15,329 bases of DNA from NCBI GenBank assembly GCA_002307035.1, contig DBTL01000017.1, positions 8,844 through 24,172 on the forward strand, in the 5' to 3' direction. This stretch comes from Bacteroides sp. UBA1317 (lineage in GTDB: Bacteria > Bacteroidota > Bacteroidia > Bacteroidales > Bacteroidaceae). Within the stretch, counting starts at the first letter, position 1. Every line of letters begins with the position of its first letter. Below are positions 7,435-13,732 of this stretch, piece after piece. Made by a program: the position numbers and the translations under genes. The notes below the pieces were generated by a model, which saw nothing but the letters and a program-made list of their open reading frames with translations, made no database searches and was not told the DNA's origin.

Positions 7435-8430
7435 ATGATTGAGCCTATGTATTTAACTCTCTTATTGGTTGCTGGAGGAGTAATCTTCCTGATCCTGTTC
7501 TTTCACTATGTCCCTTTCTTCCTATGGCTGTCTGCCAAGGTTTCGGGAGTAAACATGTCACTGATACAGCTATTCCTGATGCGTATCCGTAACGTTCCAC
7601 CGTATATCATCGTTCCGGGACTCATTGAAGCCCACAAAGCCGGACTCAGAGATATCAGCCGCGATGAATTAGAAGCGCATTATCTGGCCGGAGGCCATGT
7701 AGAGAAAGTAGTACATGCACTTGTTTCTGCTTCGAAAGCTAACATCGAGTTAACCTTCCAGATGGCTACAGCTATCGACCTTGCCGGTCGTGATGTGTTC
7801 CAAGCTGTTCAGATGTCAGTTAACCCTAAAGTGATCGATACACCGCCCGTTACTGCTGTTGCCAAAGATGGTATTCAGCTCATAGCCAAAGCTCGTGTTA
7901 CTGTTCGTGCCAACATTCGCCAACTAGTGGGTGGTGCTGGTGAAGATACAATTCTGGCTCGTGTAGGCGAAGGTATCGTATCCTCTATCGGTTCTTCTGT
8001 TAGTCATAAATCAGTATTGGAAAACCCCGATTCAATTTCTAAGCTCGTTCTTAGCAAAGGATTGGATGCCGGAACAGCCTTTGAGATTCTATCCATTGAT
8101 ATTGCCGATATCGATATTGGTAAGAACATTGGTGCAGCCTTGCAGATGGATCAGGCCAATGCCGATAAAAACATCGCTCAGGCTAAAGCTGAAGAACGCC
8201 GCGCAATGGCTGTTGCTTACGAGCAAGAGATGAAAGCCAAAGCACAAGAAGCCCGTGCCACGGTGATTCAGGCCGAAGCCGAAGTACCTAAAGCAATGGC
8301 TGATGCATTCAGAAGTGGCAATTTAGGTATCATGGATTATTATAAAATGAAGAATATTGTTGCCGATACTTCTATGCGTGAAAACATAGCTAAACCCGGC
8401 ACCACTCCCGGTAAACCTTTAAGCGAATAA
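7435..8430 (+). CDS. floA: Flotillin-like protein FloA (YqfA/UPF0365, SPFH family)
   Basis: FloA is a scaffold of functional membrane microdomains. The 331-residue protein has one N-terminal membrane hairpin (about 6-27). The YqfA-specific segment follows (RNVPPYIIVPGLIEAHKAGL, near 52-71), then the SPFH/band-7 domain with TPPVTAVAKDGIQL and ARVTVRANIRQLVGGAGEDT (about 135-180), and an Ala/Glu-rich coiled coil of EA repeats (about 235-290). The C-terminus (SGNLGIMDYYKMKNI) is also typical of the family. Length agrees with Bacillus FloA. A second ATG four codons in (7447) could be the start instead; it would not alter the membrane segment. It ends the operon and is followed by a terminator hairpin. 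Confidence 0.95.
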   Translation: MIEPMYLTLLLVAGGVIFLILFFHYVPFFLWLSAKVSGVNMSLIQLFLMRIRNVPPYIIVPGLIEAHKAGLRDISRDELEAHYLAGGHVEKVVHALVSASKANIELTFQMATAIDLAGRDVFQAVQMSVNPKVIDTPPVTAVAKDGIQLIAKARVTVRANIRQLVGGAGEDTILARVGEGIVSSIGSSVSHKSVLENPDSISKLVLSKGLDAGTAFEILSIDIADIDIGKNIGAALQMDQANADKNIAQAKAEERRAMAVAYEQEMKAKAQEARATVIQAEAEVPKAMADAFRSGNLGIMDYYKMKNIVADTSMRENIAKPGTTPGKPLSE

Positions 8431-8451
8431 TCAACTACATTACTATAGAGT

Positions 8452-8477
8452 AAAGGCGGGGATTAAACTCCGCCTTT
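8452..8477 (+). terminator. Intrinsic terminator after floA
   Basis: AAAGGCGG (8452-8459) pairs perfectly with CCGCCTTT (8470-8477). A GC pair and a GT pair extend the stem inward around an ATTAAA loop. The stem ends in TTT followed by CTT, giving a moderate U-rich tail. It separates the FloA operon from the phosphorylase operon, whose ATG follows 29 bases later. No TAnnTTTG element is visible between the hairpin and 8506, so some read-through may supply the next genes. Confidence 0.8.
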
Positions 8478-8505
8478 CTTAGTTCCATTAAAAAAGAACA
8501 ACCGC

Positions 8506-9384
8506 ATGAAAAAATATTTTGCTTCATCCGAACTGATTATTAACGAAGACGGTTCCGTTTTCCATTTGCACGTAAAGCCCGAACAACTGGCCGATAAAGT
8601 AATACTGGTAGGTGATCCGGGACGAGTAGCTCTTGTTGCTTCGCACTTCGAACAAAAAGAGTGCGAGATAGAGAGTCGTGAGTTCAAAACCGTCACAGGA
8701 ACTTATCAAGGCAAGCGGATTACAGTAGTCTCTACCGGCATTGGCTGTGATAACATCGACATCGTGATGAACGAGCTGGATGCTCTGGCCAATATCGACT
8801 TCAACACGCGTGAAGAAAAAGAAAACTTCCGCCAGTTAGAACTGGTACGTATAGGTACATGTGGCGGACTTCAACCCAACACGCCCGTAGGAACATTTGT
8901 TTGCTCCGAGAAGTCCATCGGATTCGACGGCTTACTCAATTTCTATGCCGGCAGAAACTCCGTTTGCGACTTAGCTTTTGAAAAAGCGTTCCTCAACCAC
9001 ATGGGCTGGACAGGCAATCTTTGTGCACCGGCACCTTATGTAATAGATGCCAACGCAGAGCTCATCGACCGCATTGCTCAAAAAGAAATGGTACGTGGAG
9101 TAACCATTGCTGCCGGAGGATTCTTTGGCCCGCAAGGTCGCGAACTGCGTGTTCCTCTTGCCGATCCTAAACAAAACGACAAGATAGAAACTTTTGAGTA
9201 CAACGGCTATAAGATTACCAATTTTGAAATGGAGAGTTCGGCTCTTGCCGGATTGAGCAGATTGATGGGCCACAAAGCGATGACCGTTTGCATGGTAATA
9301 GCCAACCGTCTGATCAAAGAAGCCAATACGGGATACAAGAATACCATCGACACACTGGTAAGGACAGTGCTCGACAGAATCTAA
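8506..9384 (+). CDS. Nucleoside phosphorylase (uridine phosphorylase/PNP superfamily)
   Basis: Enzymes of this superfamily split a nucleoside with phosphate into a free base and ribose 1-phosphate. The 292-residue protein has the phosphate-binding GDPGR at 36-40, the strand VRIGTCGG (114-121) that lines the phosphate and ribose site, and FEMESSAL (240-247), whose Glu241 and Glu243 contact the sugar hydroxyls. The GDPGR and RIGTCGG forms resemble uridine phosphorylase and hexameric PNPs more than the trimeric purine enzymes. The insertion around residues 92-110 (NTREEKENFRQLE) is longer than in E. coli Udp, so the base specificity is uncertain. The next gene starts one base after its stop codon, indicating an operon with an exonuclease and mnmE. 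Role: nucleoside salvage in the cytosol. Confidence 0.88.
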   Translation: MKKYFASSELIINEDGSVFHLHVKPEQLADKVILVGDPGRVALVASHFEQKECEIESREFKTVTGTYQGKRITVVSTGIGCDNIDIVMNELDALANIDFNTREEKENFRQLELVRIGTCGGLQPNTPVGTFVCSEKSIGFDGLLNFYAGRNSVCDLAFEKAFLNHMGWTGNLCAPAPYVIDANAELIDRIAQKEMVRGVTIAAGGFFGPQGRELRVPLADPKQNDKIETFEYNGYKITNFEMESSALAGLSRLMGHKAMTVCMVIANRLIKEANTGYKNTIDTLVRTVLDRI

Positions 9385-9385
9385 G

Positions 9386-9889
9386 ATGCACTCATTTGCT
9401 GCCATAGACTTTGAAACAGCTACCGGATACATGGAAAGTGCCTGTGCCATCGGCATCGTGACGGTTGAAAACGATCTCATTACCGATGAATATTATCGTC
9501 TCATTCAGCCGCCCGAGAATGAATACTGGTGGCAAAATATTAAAGTACACGGCATCACTCCCGAAATGACCGCCTCACTTCTGGGCTTTCATGCCATCTA
9601 TCCGGAAGTCAGAGAACGGTTGCTCGGAAAAACAGTTGTAGCACACAATGAATCTTTCGACCGCAACGTACTCAAACGAACCATGCGCATGTATGGGCTT
9701 GATTATGAAGAGCTGCTCCTGCCCGACCGTTGGGAATGCACTTGCCGCATCTATCGCTCTTTGGGCTATAAACCGGCTACCCTTAATGCTTGTTGTGACA
9801 GACAGGGTATTGCCCTTACCCACCACGAAGCCTTATCAGACGCCCGTGGTTGTGCCAAACTTTATCTTAATTATTTAAGCAATCTATAA
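9386..9889 (+). CDS. DnaQ-like (DEDDh) 3'-5' exonuclease
   Basis: This 167-residue protein is close to a bare DEDDh exonuclease domain. Exo I is FAAIDFETATG with Asp8 and Glu10; Exo II is VVAHNESFDRNVL with Asp92; Exo III is HHEALSDARG with His147 and Asp152 in the expected HxxxxD spacing. All four acidic ligands for two metal ions and the general-base histidine are therefore present, so it should be active. The segment ETATGYMESACAIGIV is the form common in stand-alone Bacteroidetes exonucleases annotated as DNA polymerase III epsilon-like. No second domain is present, so whether it trims DNA or RNA is not known. Stop and start codons of its neighbours lie one and two bases away, so it is translated as part of a phosphorylase-exonuclease-mnmE operon. 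Confidence 0.92.
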   Translation: MHSFAAIDFETATGYMESACAIGIVTVENDLITDEYYRLIQPPENEYWWQNIKVHGITPEMTASLLGFHAIYPEVRERLLGKTVVAHNESFDRNVLKRTMRMYGLDYEELLLPDRWECTCRIYRSLGYKPATLNACCDRQGIALTHHEALSDARGCAKLYLNYLSNL

Positions 9890-9891
9890 AA

Positions 9892-11289
9892 ATGAATCAA
9901 GACACCATTTGTGCCATCGCCACTGCCCAAGGGGGCGCCATCGGCACCATCCGTGTATCGGGTCCCGACGCCATAAGCATCACCGAAAGCATCTTTGTTC
10001 CGGCAAAAGACAATAAAAAACTTTCAGAACAAAAGCCCTATACCCTCACCTTCGGACGGATAGTCGATGAGAGCGAAGTGATAGATGAAGTATTGGTCAG
10101 CCTCTTCCGCTCACCGCACTCCTATACGGGCGAAGACTCCACCGAAATAGCCTGTCACGGTTCCACCTACATCCTCCAACAAGTGATGCAACTCCTCATA
10201 AAGCAAGGTTGTCGCATGGCCCAACCGGGAGAATATACCCAACGAGCATTCCTCAACGGAAAGATGGACCTCAGTCAGGCCGAAGCAGTGGCCGACCTTA
10301 TCGCCTCCTCCTCCGCTGCCACTCATCGTCTGGCCATGAGTCAGATGCGGGGCGGTTTCAGCAAAGAACTGGCGGAACTGCGCACCCGATTGCTTAACTT
10401 CACCTCCATGATAGAGCTCGAACTCGACTTCAGCGAAGAAGATGTGGAGTTTGCCAACCGTGACCAATTGCACCAACTGGCCGATAACATAGAGAAAGTC
10501 ATTGCCCGCCTGGTTCATTCCTTTAGTGTAGGCAACGCCATCAAGAACGGTGTGCCTGTGGCCATCATCGGTGAAACCAATGCAGGAAAGTCGACCTTGC
10601 TCAACGTGTTGCTCAATGAAGACAAAGCCATCGTGAGCGACATTCACGGCACTACGCGCGATGTGATTGAAGATACCACCAACATCGACGGCATTACCTT
10701 CCGTTTCATTGATACTGCCGGCATTCGTGATACCACCGACACCATTGAATCGCTCGGCATAGAGCGTACTTTCCAAAAACTCGACCAAGCCGAAATCGTT
10801 CTTTGGATGATCGATTCTGCCAATGCTGCGAAACAGATAAAAGAACTTTCCGGCAAGATACTCCCCCGTTGCGAAGGCAAACGCCTCATCCTTGTTCTCA
10901 ACAAAGCCGACTTGATAGACAACGCACAACAAAGTGCATTAACTTCGAGCCTCTCTGCCCTTACAGCTAAAGATATTTATCACATCTTTATTTCGGCCAA
11001 GCAACGCACCCATACCGACGAGTTGGAACACCTTCTGGTAAAAGCGGCACAACTGCCCACGGTAACTCAAAATGATGTGATCGTAACCAACATACGCCAC
11101 TACGAAGCACTAACCCGCGCCCTCGAAGCCATCCGCCGGGTACAGCAAGGAATAGATAGCGGCATATCAAGCGACTTCCTTTCGCAAGACATCCGTGAGT
11201 GTATCTTCCACCTCAACGACATAGCCGGAGAAGTAACAAATGACATGGTACTGAAGAATATCTTTCAACATTTTTGTATCGGGAAATGA
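9892..11289 (+). CDS. mnmE: tRNA uridine-5-carboxymethylaminomethyl modification GTPase MnmE
   Basis: MnmE works with MnmG to place the (carboxymethyl)aminomethyl group on C5 of wobble uridine 34, using methylene-tetrahydrofolate and GTP hydrolysis. The 465-residue protein has the N-terminal folate-binding domain (DTICAIATAQGGAIGTIRVSG at the start, PHSYTGEDSTEI near 75-86). The helical domain includes GEYTQRAFLNGKMDLSQAEAV (about 116-136). The inserted G domain has G1 GETNAGKST (227-235), G2 GTTRD (253-257), G3 DTAG (274-277) and G4 NKAD (337-340). It ends in FCIGK, the conserved C-terminal motif with the essential cysteine, so it is complete. It is the last gene of its operon. The initial ATG follows the exonuclease stop by two bases. 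Confidence 0.98.
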   Translation: MNQDTICAIATAQGGAIGTIRVSGPDAISITESIFVPAKDNKKLSEQKPYTLTFGRIVDESEVIDEVLVSLFRSPHSYTGEDSTEIACHGSTYILQQVMQLLIKQGCRMAQPGEYTQRAFLNGKMDLSQAEAVADLIASSSAATHRLAMSQMRGGFSKELAELRTRLLNFTSMIELELDFSEEDVEFANRDQLHQLADNIEKVIARLVHSFSVGNAIKNGVPVAIIGETNAGKSTLLNVLLNEDKAIVSDIHGTTRDVIEDTTNIDGITFRFIDTAGIRDTTDTIESLGIERTFQKLDQAEIVLWMIDSANAAKQIKELSGKILPRCEGKRLILVLNKADLIDNAQQSALTSSLSALTAKDIYHIFISAKQRTHTDELEHLLVKAAQLPTVTQNDVIVTNIRHYEALTRALEAIRRVQQGIDSGISSDFLSQDIRECIFHLNDIAGEVTNDMVLKNIFQHFCIGK

Positions 11290-11298
11290 CAAAGGACA

Positions 11299-11455
11299 AT
11301 GAGGTACAGCAACTTCACCGGCAAGCTCTTCAGACTAATATTCCGCTCCGACCGTAAGACTTGGCACAGATAGCAGACATTTAGAAGAAATTGCAAAAGA
11401 ATATAACGTATCCAACAGCCATTAACGCGCTGTAAAGACCATAGTAAAAAAATAA
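11299..11455 (+). pseudogene. Decayed remnant of an Rrf2/NsrR-type winged-helix regulator
   Basis: Starting at ATG 11299, the first frame reads MRYSNFTGKLFRLIF, which follows the N-terminus of NsrR/Rrf2 regulators (M-x-x-x-x-F-T-x-x-x-x-R-x-L-I). It stops at 11371-11373. In the +1 frame, from 11381, it continues LEEIAKEYNVSNSH, the helix-turn-helix core of the family (EIAxxYxVSxxH), then hits a TAA at 11423-11425 and resumes RAVKTIVKK. The distance from FT to VSxxH is about 31 codons, as in NsrR. One frameshift plus one stop, and loss of everything after the second helix, mean it is not functional. TAA could come from a TTA leucine codon, the residue expected there (H-L). Intact relatives sense iron-sulfur clusters or nitric oxide. 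The interval 11290-11493 otherwise holds only a purine-rich stretch. Confidence 0.55.
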
Positions 11456-11479
11456 ATGGAAACAAAAAAGAAAGAAAAA

Positions 11480-11486
11480 GAAAGGA
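11480..11486 (+). promoter_or_regulatory. Shine-Dalgarno-like site in a purine-rich leader
   Basis: About 25 bases of nearly pure A and G (from 11461) end in AAAGGAT, with AGGA placed eight to eleven bases before the ATG at 11494. Most genes in this window have AT-rich leaders with no such site, as expected for Bacteroidetes, where Shine-Dalgarno use is rare. No -7 promoter element is found upstream, so how this gene is transcribed is unclear. Confidence 0.4.
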
Positions 11487-11493
11487 TAAGACA

Positions 11494-11925
11494 ATGGAAC
11501 AAACAAAAGAATTCTATCAGCTGCTAGAAAAAGGCATTGCTAATCTCAGCTCAGAAGAACGTGAAAAACTGTATCGCCCATGCGCAATAAATTGCGTAAG
11601 AAAGTACGTTTTGAAAGAAATGCAACGGCAATTCGATGAATGTGATGGCAATCTAGACCTGCAATATACGAAATATGGAAGATCTGAATATTTCTTTGCC
11701 GATATAATCGAAAGCGGACACGTTTATGAAATCGGATACCCACGGTGTTTCTGTCCGATGGTTGAACAAGGTTTCGTGAAATCTGCCGTTCATTGCGAGT
11801 GCTCTCGACAAAGCATTCTTTTTGTCCTGCATACATTAATGCCAGGAAAAGATATTTTTGTTACAAAAATACACACTGTACTTGAAGATGCTAATGAATG
11901 CCGGTTTCGCGTAGTTATTCCATAG
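11494..11925 (+). CDS. Small cysteine-rich protein of unknown function, possibly ATC-hydrolase-like
   Basis: This 143-residue protein has no signal peptide or membrane segment and should be cytosolic. It carries eight cysteines, at 30, 34, 50, 85, 87, 101, 103 and 136. They sit in a CxxxC helix motif (RPCAINCVRKYVL), a CxC in EIGYPRCFCPMV (79-90), a second CxC in HCECSRQSI (100-108), and a final ECRFRVVI. The pattern suggests a metal- or cluster-binding fold, and it recalls the L-2-amino-thiazoline-4-carboxylic acid hydrolase-like families; that link is from memory of the motif and is weak. It is alone between the regulator relic and a terminator, so it is likely monocistronic. Whether it was once controlled by the decayed Rrf2-type regulator just upstream is speculation. 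Confidence 0.78.
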   Translation: MEQTKEFYQLLEKGIANLSSEEREKLYRPCAINCVRKYVLKEMQRQFDECDGNLDLQYTKYGRSEYFFADIIESGHVYEIGYPRCFCPMVEQGFVKSAVHCECSRQSILFVLHTLMPGKDIFVTKIHTVLEDANECRFRVVIP

Positions 11926-12004
11926 CCAAAATCATTACGAATAAAAATGATTTGTTTGACAGTTATTGTTCCCAAATGAATAAAACAAGATAATATGTAA
12001 TTAT

Positions 12005-12045
12005 AAAGCGGGAAGAAAGACAAAGATCCTTTCCTCCCGCTTTTT
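12005..12045. terminator. Strong intrinsic terminator shared by two convergent genes
   Basis: AAAGCGGGA (12005-12013) pairs with TCCCGCTTT (12035-12043). After one A/C mismatch, GAAAG (12015-12019) pairs with CTTTC (12029-12033). A nine-base loop closes the hairpin, and a run of T (12041-12045) follows on the plus strand. It ends the cysteine-rich gene. On the minus strand the same hairpin lies 51 bases past the stop of the 365-residue protein gene and is followed by CTTTATAATT, so it may work in both directions. Confidence 0.85.
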
Positions 12046-12096
12046 ATTTAGAAGCAAGTTTGAAACAAGCCATCAAGACCTGTCTGCAACTTAGAA

Positions 12097-13194
12097 TTAA
12101 TGTTTATTATCAGTAGCATCCATATTGAAGCTTCCCATCAAACGAAGAGGTTTTTTTGCCAGTTCTCTTTTTTCAAACAACTCAAAGCCTGCTGTAGAAG
12201 AGTACCCTTTCAAAAACCAACGAGGACATTGGTCGCAATAATTCATGAAAATCGTTATGCCTTGTTGCTGTTCCTGCGCAGAAGAAACTTGGCTGCTAAC
12301 AATAGATGAGACCATAGAAAGAACATTCTCATCTTCCTGTATATTGAGCCACAAAGATTGAATTTCATCATCTGCATCTGCTTCCGAATATCCAAAGTGC
12401 GCCATCATGTATTCTTTCAGTTCGTCCGCAGCTGCACAAGGAAGGTAAGGCGAACAAATCCTTCCGGCTTCAAACACTTCCTTTTTAGAAAAGCGCTTCA
12501 GATTCTTTATTTCAGGATGTTTGTACAACTTATCATCCAGATCTTTGAGGTTCCACAAGAAAGGAGATGCGATGCAAACCTCTGCTCGAAAGGGATCTAT
12601 CTTATTAAAGGTAAAGCGTTTTATCAGTAAAGACTTCTCCAGACTTTCACTGATTTCCTCTTCAGTTATTGAGTCCTTCAAATACCCATTCAGCAAGTCC
12701 ATGACTTTTAGATAAGGAGTAAAACCATAAAGGTTTACAATACCATGAGCATACTGCTCTACTGTGAAACGAGTGATCTGTTCTTTAGAAGACAACACAT
12801 CATTAATATGAGGTGCTATCGCTTTACGCAACTCATCATAGAGCATATAGCGCACTTTACCTTCCTCCGCCGAATAGTGATCAATGATTACAATAGAAAA
12901 AGATCCGAGCGTGCTTCTTGTAAAGACAACAGAATCTTCCACATAACCGGAATCCGCATCTACCAGCCTTTGGAGCAACATCAACTCTGGCCTCGTCAAC
13001 TGGGTCAACCATTCTTTCGGGCAGCATAACATTGCCTCTGCGAGATTCATCGCATACTCATCTTTCCTCAACTTTGAGGGTATTAAAACCCCCAACAAAT
13101 TCGCTACATTCTTTAAATCTTCCTTCGACTTCAGTTTTAAGACATCAACAAATGCCACAGAAGGGTGGGAGAAATCCGATTTTAAACTAAGCAT
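12097..13194 (-). CDS. Protein of unknown function with a Rho-N/SAP-like N-terminal segment
   Basis: I choose the ATG at 13194 (MLSLKSDFSHP), giving 365 residues. A longer reading to 13338 is open, but a promoter element lies at 13220-13227 inside that extension, and the extra 48 residues look like translated intergenic sequence. Residues about 15-52 (LKLKSKEDLKNVANLLGVL followed by PSKLRKDEYAMNLAEAM) resemble the small helical Rho-N or SAP-like fold seen at the N-terminus of some SEC-C proteins. The rest is largely helical and acidic, with no signal peptide, membrane segment or catalytic motif. A CxxC occurs near the C-terminus (NYCDQCPRWFLKGY). I cannot assign a function. A neighbouring minus-strand gene ends in a SEC-C motif, so a tandem pair of related genes is possible. 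Confidence 0.8.
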   Translation of the reverse strand: MLSLKSDFSHPSVAFVDVLKLKSKEDLKNVANLLGVLIPSKLRKDEYAMNLAEAMLCCPKEWLTQLTRPELMLLQRLVDADSGYVEDSVVFTRSTLGSFSIVIIDHYSAEEGKVRYMLYDELRKAIAPHINDVLSSKEQITRFTVEQYAHGIVNLYGFTPYLKVMDLLNGYLKDSITEEEISESLEKSLLIKRFTFNKIDPFRAEVCIASPFLWNLKDLDDKLYKHPEIKNLKRFSKKEVFEAGRICSPYLPCAAADELKEYMMAHFGYSEADADDEIQSLWLNIQEDENVLSMVSSIVSSQVSSAQEQQQGITIFMNYCDQCPRWFLKGYSSTAGFELFEKRELAKKPLRLMGSFNMDATDNKH

Positions 13195-13219
13195 ATCCGT
13201 TAAATATTTGAATTGCCAG

Positions 13220-13247
13220 CAAAAGTAATTCTTTTGAATTAAACAAA
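13220..13247 (-). promoter_or_regulatory. Promoter of the 365-residue protein gene
   Basis: On the minus strand 13227-13220 reads TACTTTTG, a perfect -7 element. A TTTG at 13247-13244 lies 16 bases upstream of it, somewhat closer than the usual spacing. The start of transcription would fall near 13214-13216, about 20 bases before the ATG at 13194. This supports the shorter start for the gene. Confidence 0.6.
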
Positions 13248-13332
13248 CCAGTGAAAAAGGAAGAAATTCTTTTTTACTGCTCTCGCAACCTTCTCCATAG
13301 TGCAGTCTATTTTTTATCCAATGCAAACTACC

Positions 13333-13394
13333 AATCAATACATAACCATAAATATATTGATTTTTATAGCCATTATTGTATAATAACCATAAAT
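13333..13394 (+). repeat. Operator-like repeats upstream of hipBA
   Basis: Two perfect direct copies of ATAACCATAAAT lie at 13342-13353 and 13383-13394. Their starts are 41 bases apart, close to four helical turns. A degenerate copy, ATAGCCATTATT (13366-13377, 9 of 12 matching), sits between them. Around the first copy is a perfect 8-base inverted repeat, AATCAATA (13333-13340) and TATTGATT (13355-13362). The second copy lies within the hipB promoter, between the -33 and -7 elements. This is the layout of cooperative sites for an autorepressing XRE-type antitoxin; binding itself is inferred. Confidence 0.5.
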
Positions 13395-13407
13395 TTGTTT
13401 ACCTTTG
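13376..13407 (+). promoter_or_regulatory. Promoter of hipBA
   Basis: TTG (13376-13378), a 21-base spacer and TACCTTTG (13400-13407) match the Bacteroidetes -33/-7 consensus. The -7 element ends only four bases before the ATG at 13412, so the start of transcription falls at or within a few bases of the start codon. One of the ATAACCATAAAT repeats (13383-13394) occupies the spacer. Confidence 0.75.
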
Positions 13408-13411
13408 CAAT

Positions 13412-13732
13412 ATGAATGAGCAGAATAATATATTGGCGTTGTCAAATGCAGAGATAGTTATGCAACTAGGCAAGCGGTTTAAGGAATATCGCCTGTCTTG
13501 TCAGCTGACCCAACAAGAAGCAGCAGATAAGGCTGGAATGAGCGTGGTGACATTACGCCAGTTCGAAAACGGAAAGATGTATAATATCACCATGGGCAGT
13601 TTTTTGGGATTGCTCCGTTCGATAGACTGCCTTGGTCAAGTACAGGAACTCTTGCCGGAAATTCCTATGTCACCATACGCCATGCAACAAGTTATCAAGA
13701 ATAAGCCTAAAAGAATAAGGCATGCAAAATAA
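13412..13732 (+). CDS. hipB: XRE-family antitoxin and autorepressor, HipB-like
   Basis: The 106-residue protein has one Cro/CI-type helix-turn-helix (about residues 20-77: LGKRFKEYRLSCQLTQQEAA followed by DKAGMSVVTLRQFENGK), the usual HipB fold. The C-terminus is a basic tail (KNKPKRIRHAK). It should bind DNA upstream of its own operon and neutralise HipA. I take ATG 13412 because the promoter -7 element ends at 13407, so a reading from the upstream TTG (13376) cannot be transcribed from it. An internal ATG at 13460, giving 90 residues, would keep the whole helix-turn-helix and is a real alternative if the mRNA is not translated leaderless. The stop overlaps hipA by 11 bases, indicating translational coupling. 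Confidence 0.88.
   Translation: MNEQNNILALSNAEIVMQLGKRFKEYRLSCQLTQQEAADKAGMSVVTLRQFENGKMYNITMGSFLGLLRSIDCLGQVQELLPEIPMSPYAMQQVIKNKPKRIRHAK

Noticed and set aside
8971..9480. Open frame of 169 codons on the minus strand
   Set aside because: It overlaps both the phosphorylase C-terminus and the exonuclease N-terminus, which carry catalytic motifs. The product shows no coherent domain.
10111..10932. Long open frame on the minus strand (273 codons)
   Set aside because: It lies wholly inside mnmE, whose GTPase motifs and complete length are unambiguous. The reverse-strand translation has no family features.
11928..11953. Small inverted repeat (AAATCAT/ATGATTT) after the cysteine-rich gene
   Set aside because: The stem is seven AT-rich pairs with a long loop. 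The strong GC-rich hairpin at 12005-12045 is the more convincing terminator.
13195..13338. N-terminal 48-codon extension of the 365-residue protein
   Set aside because: A good promoter lies inside it (13220-13227), and the extension has the residue mix of non-coding AT-rich DNA.
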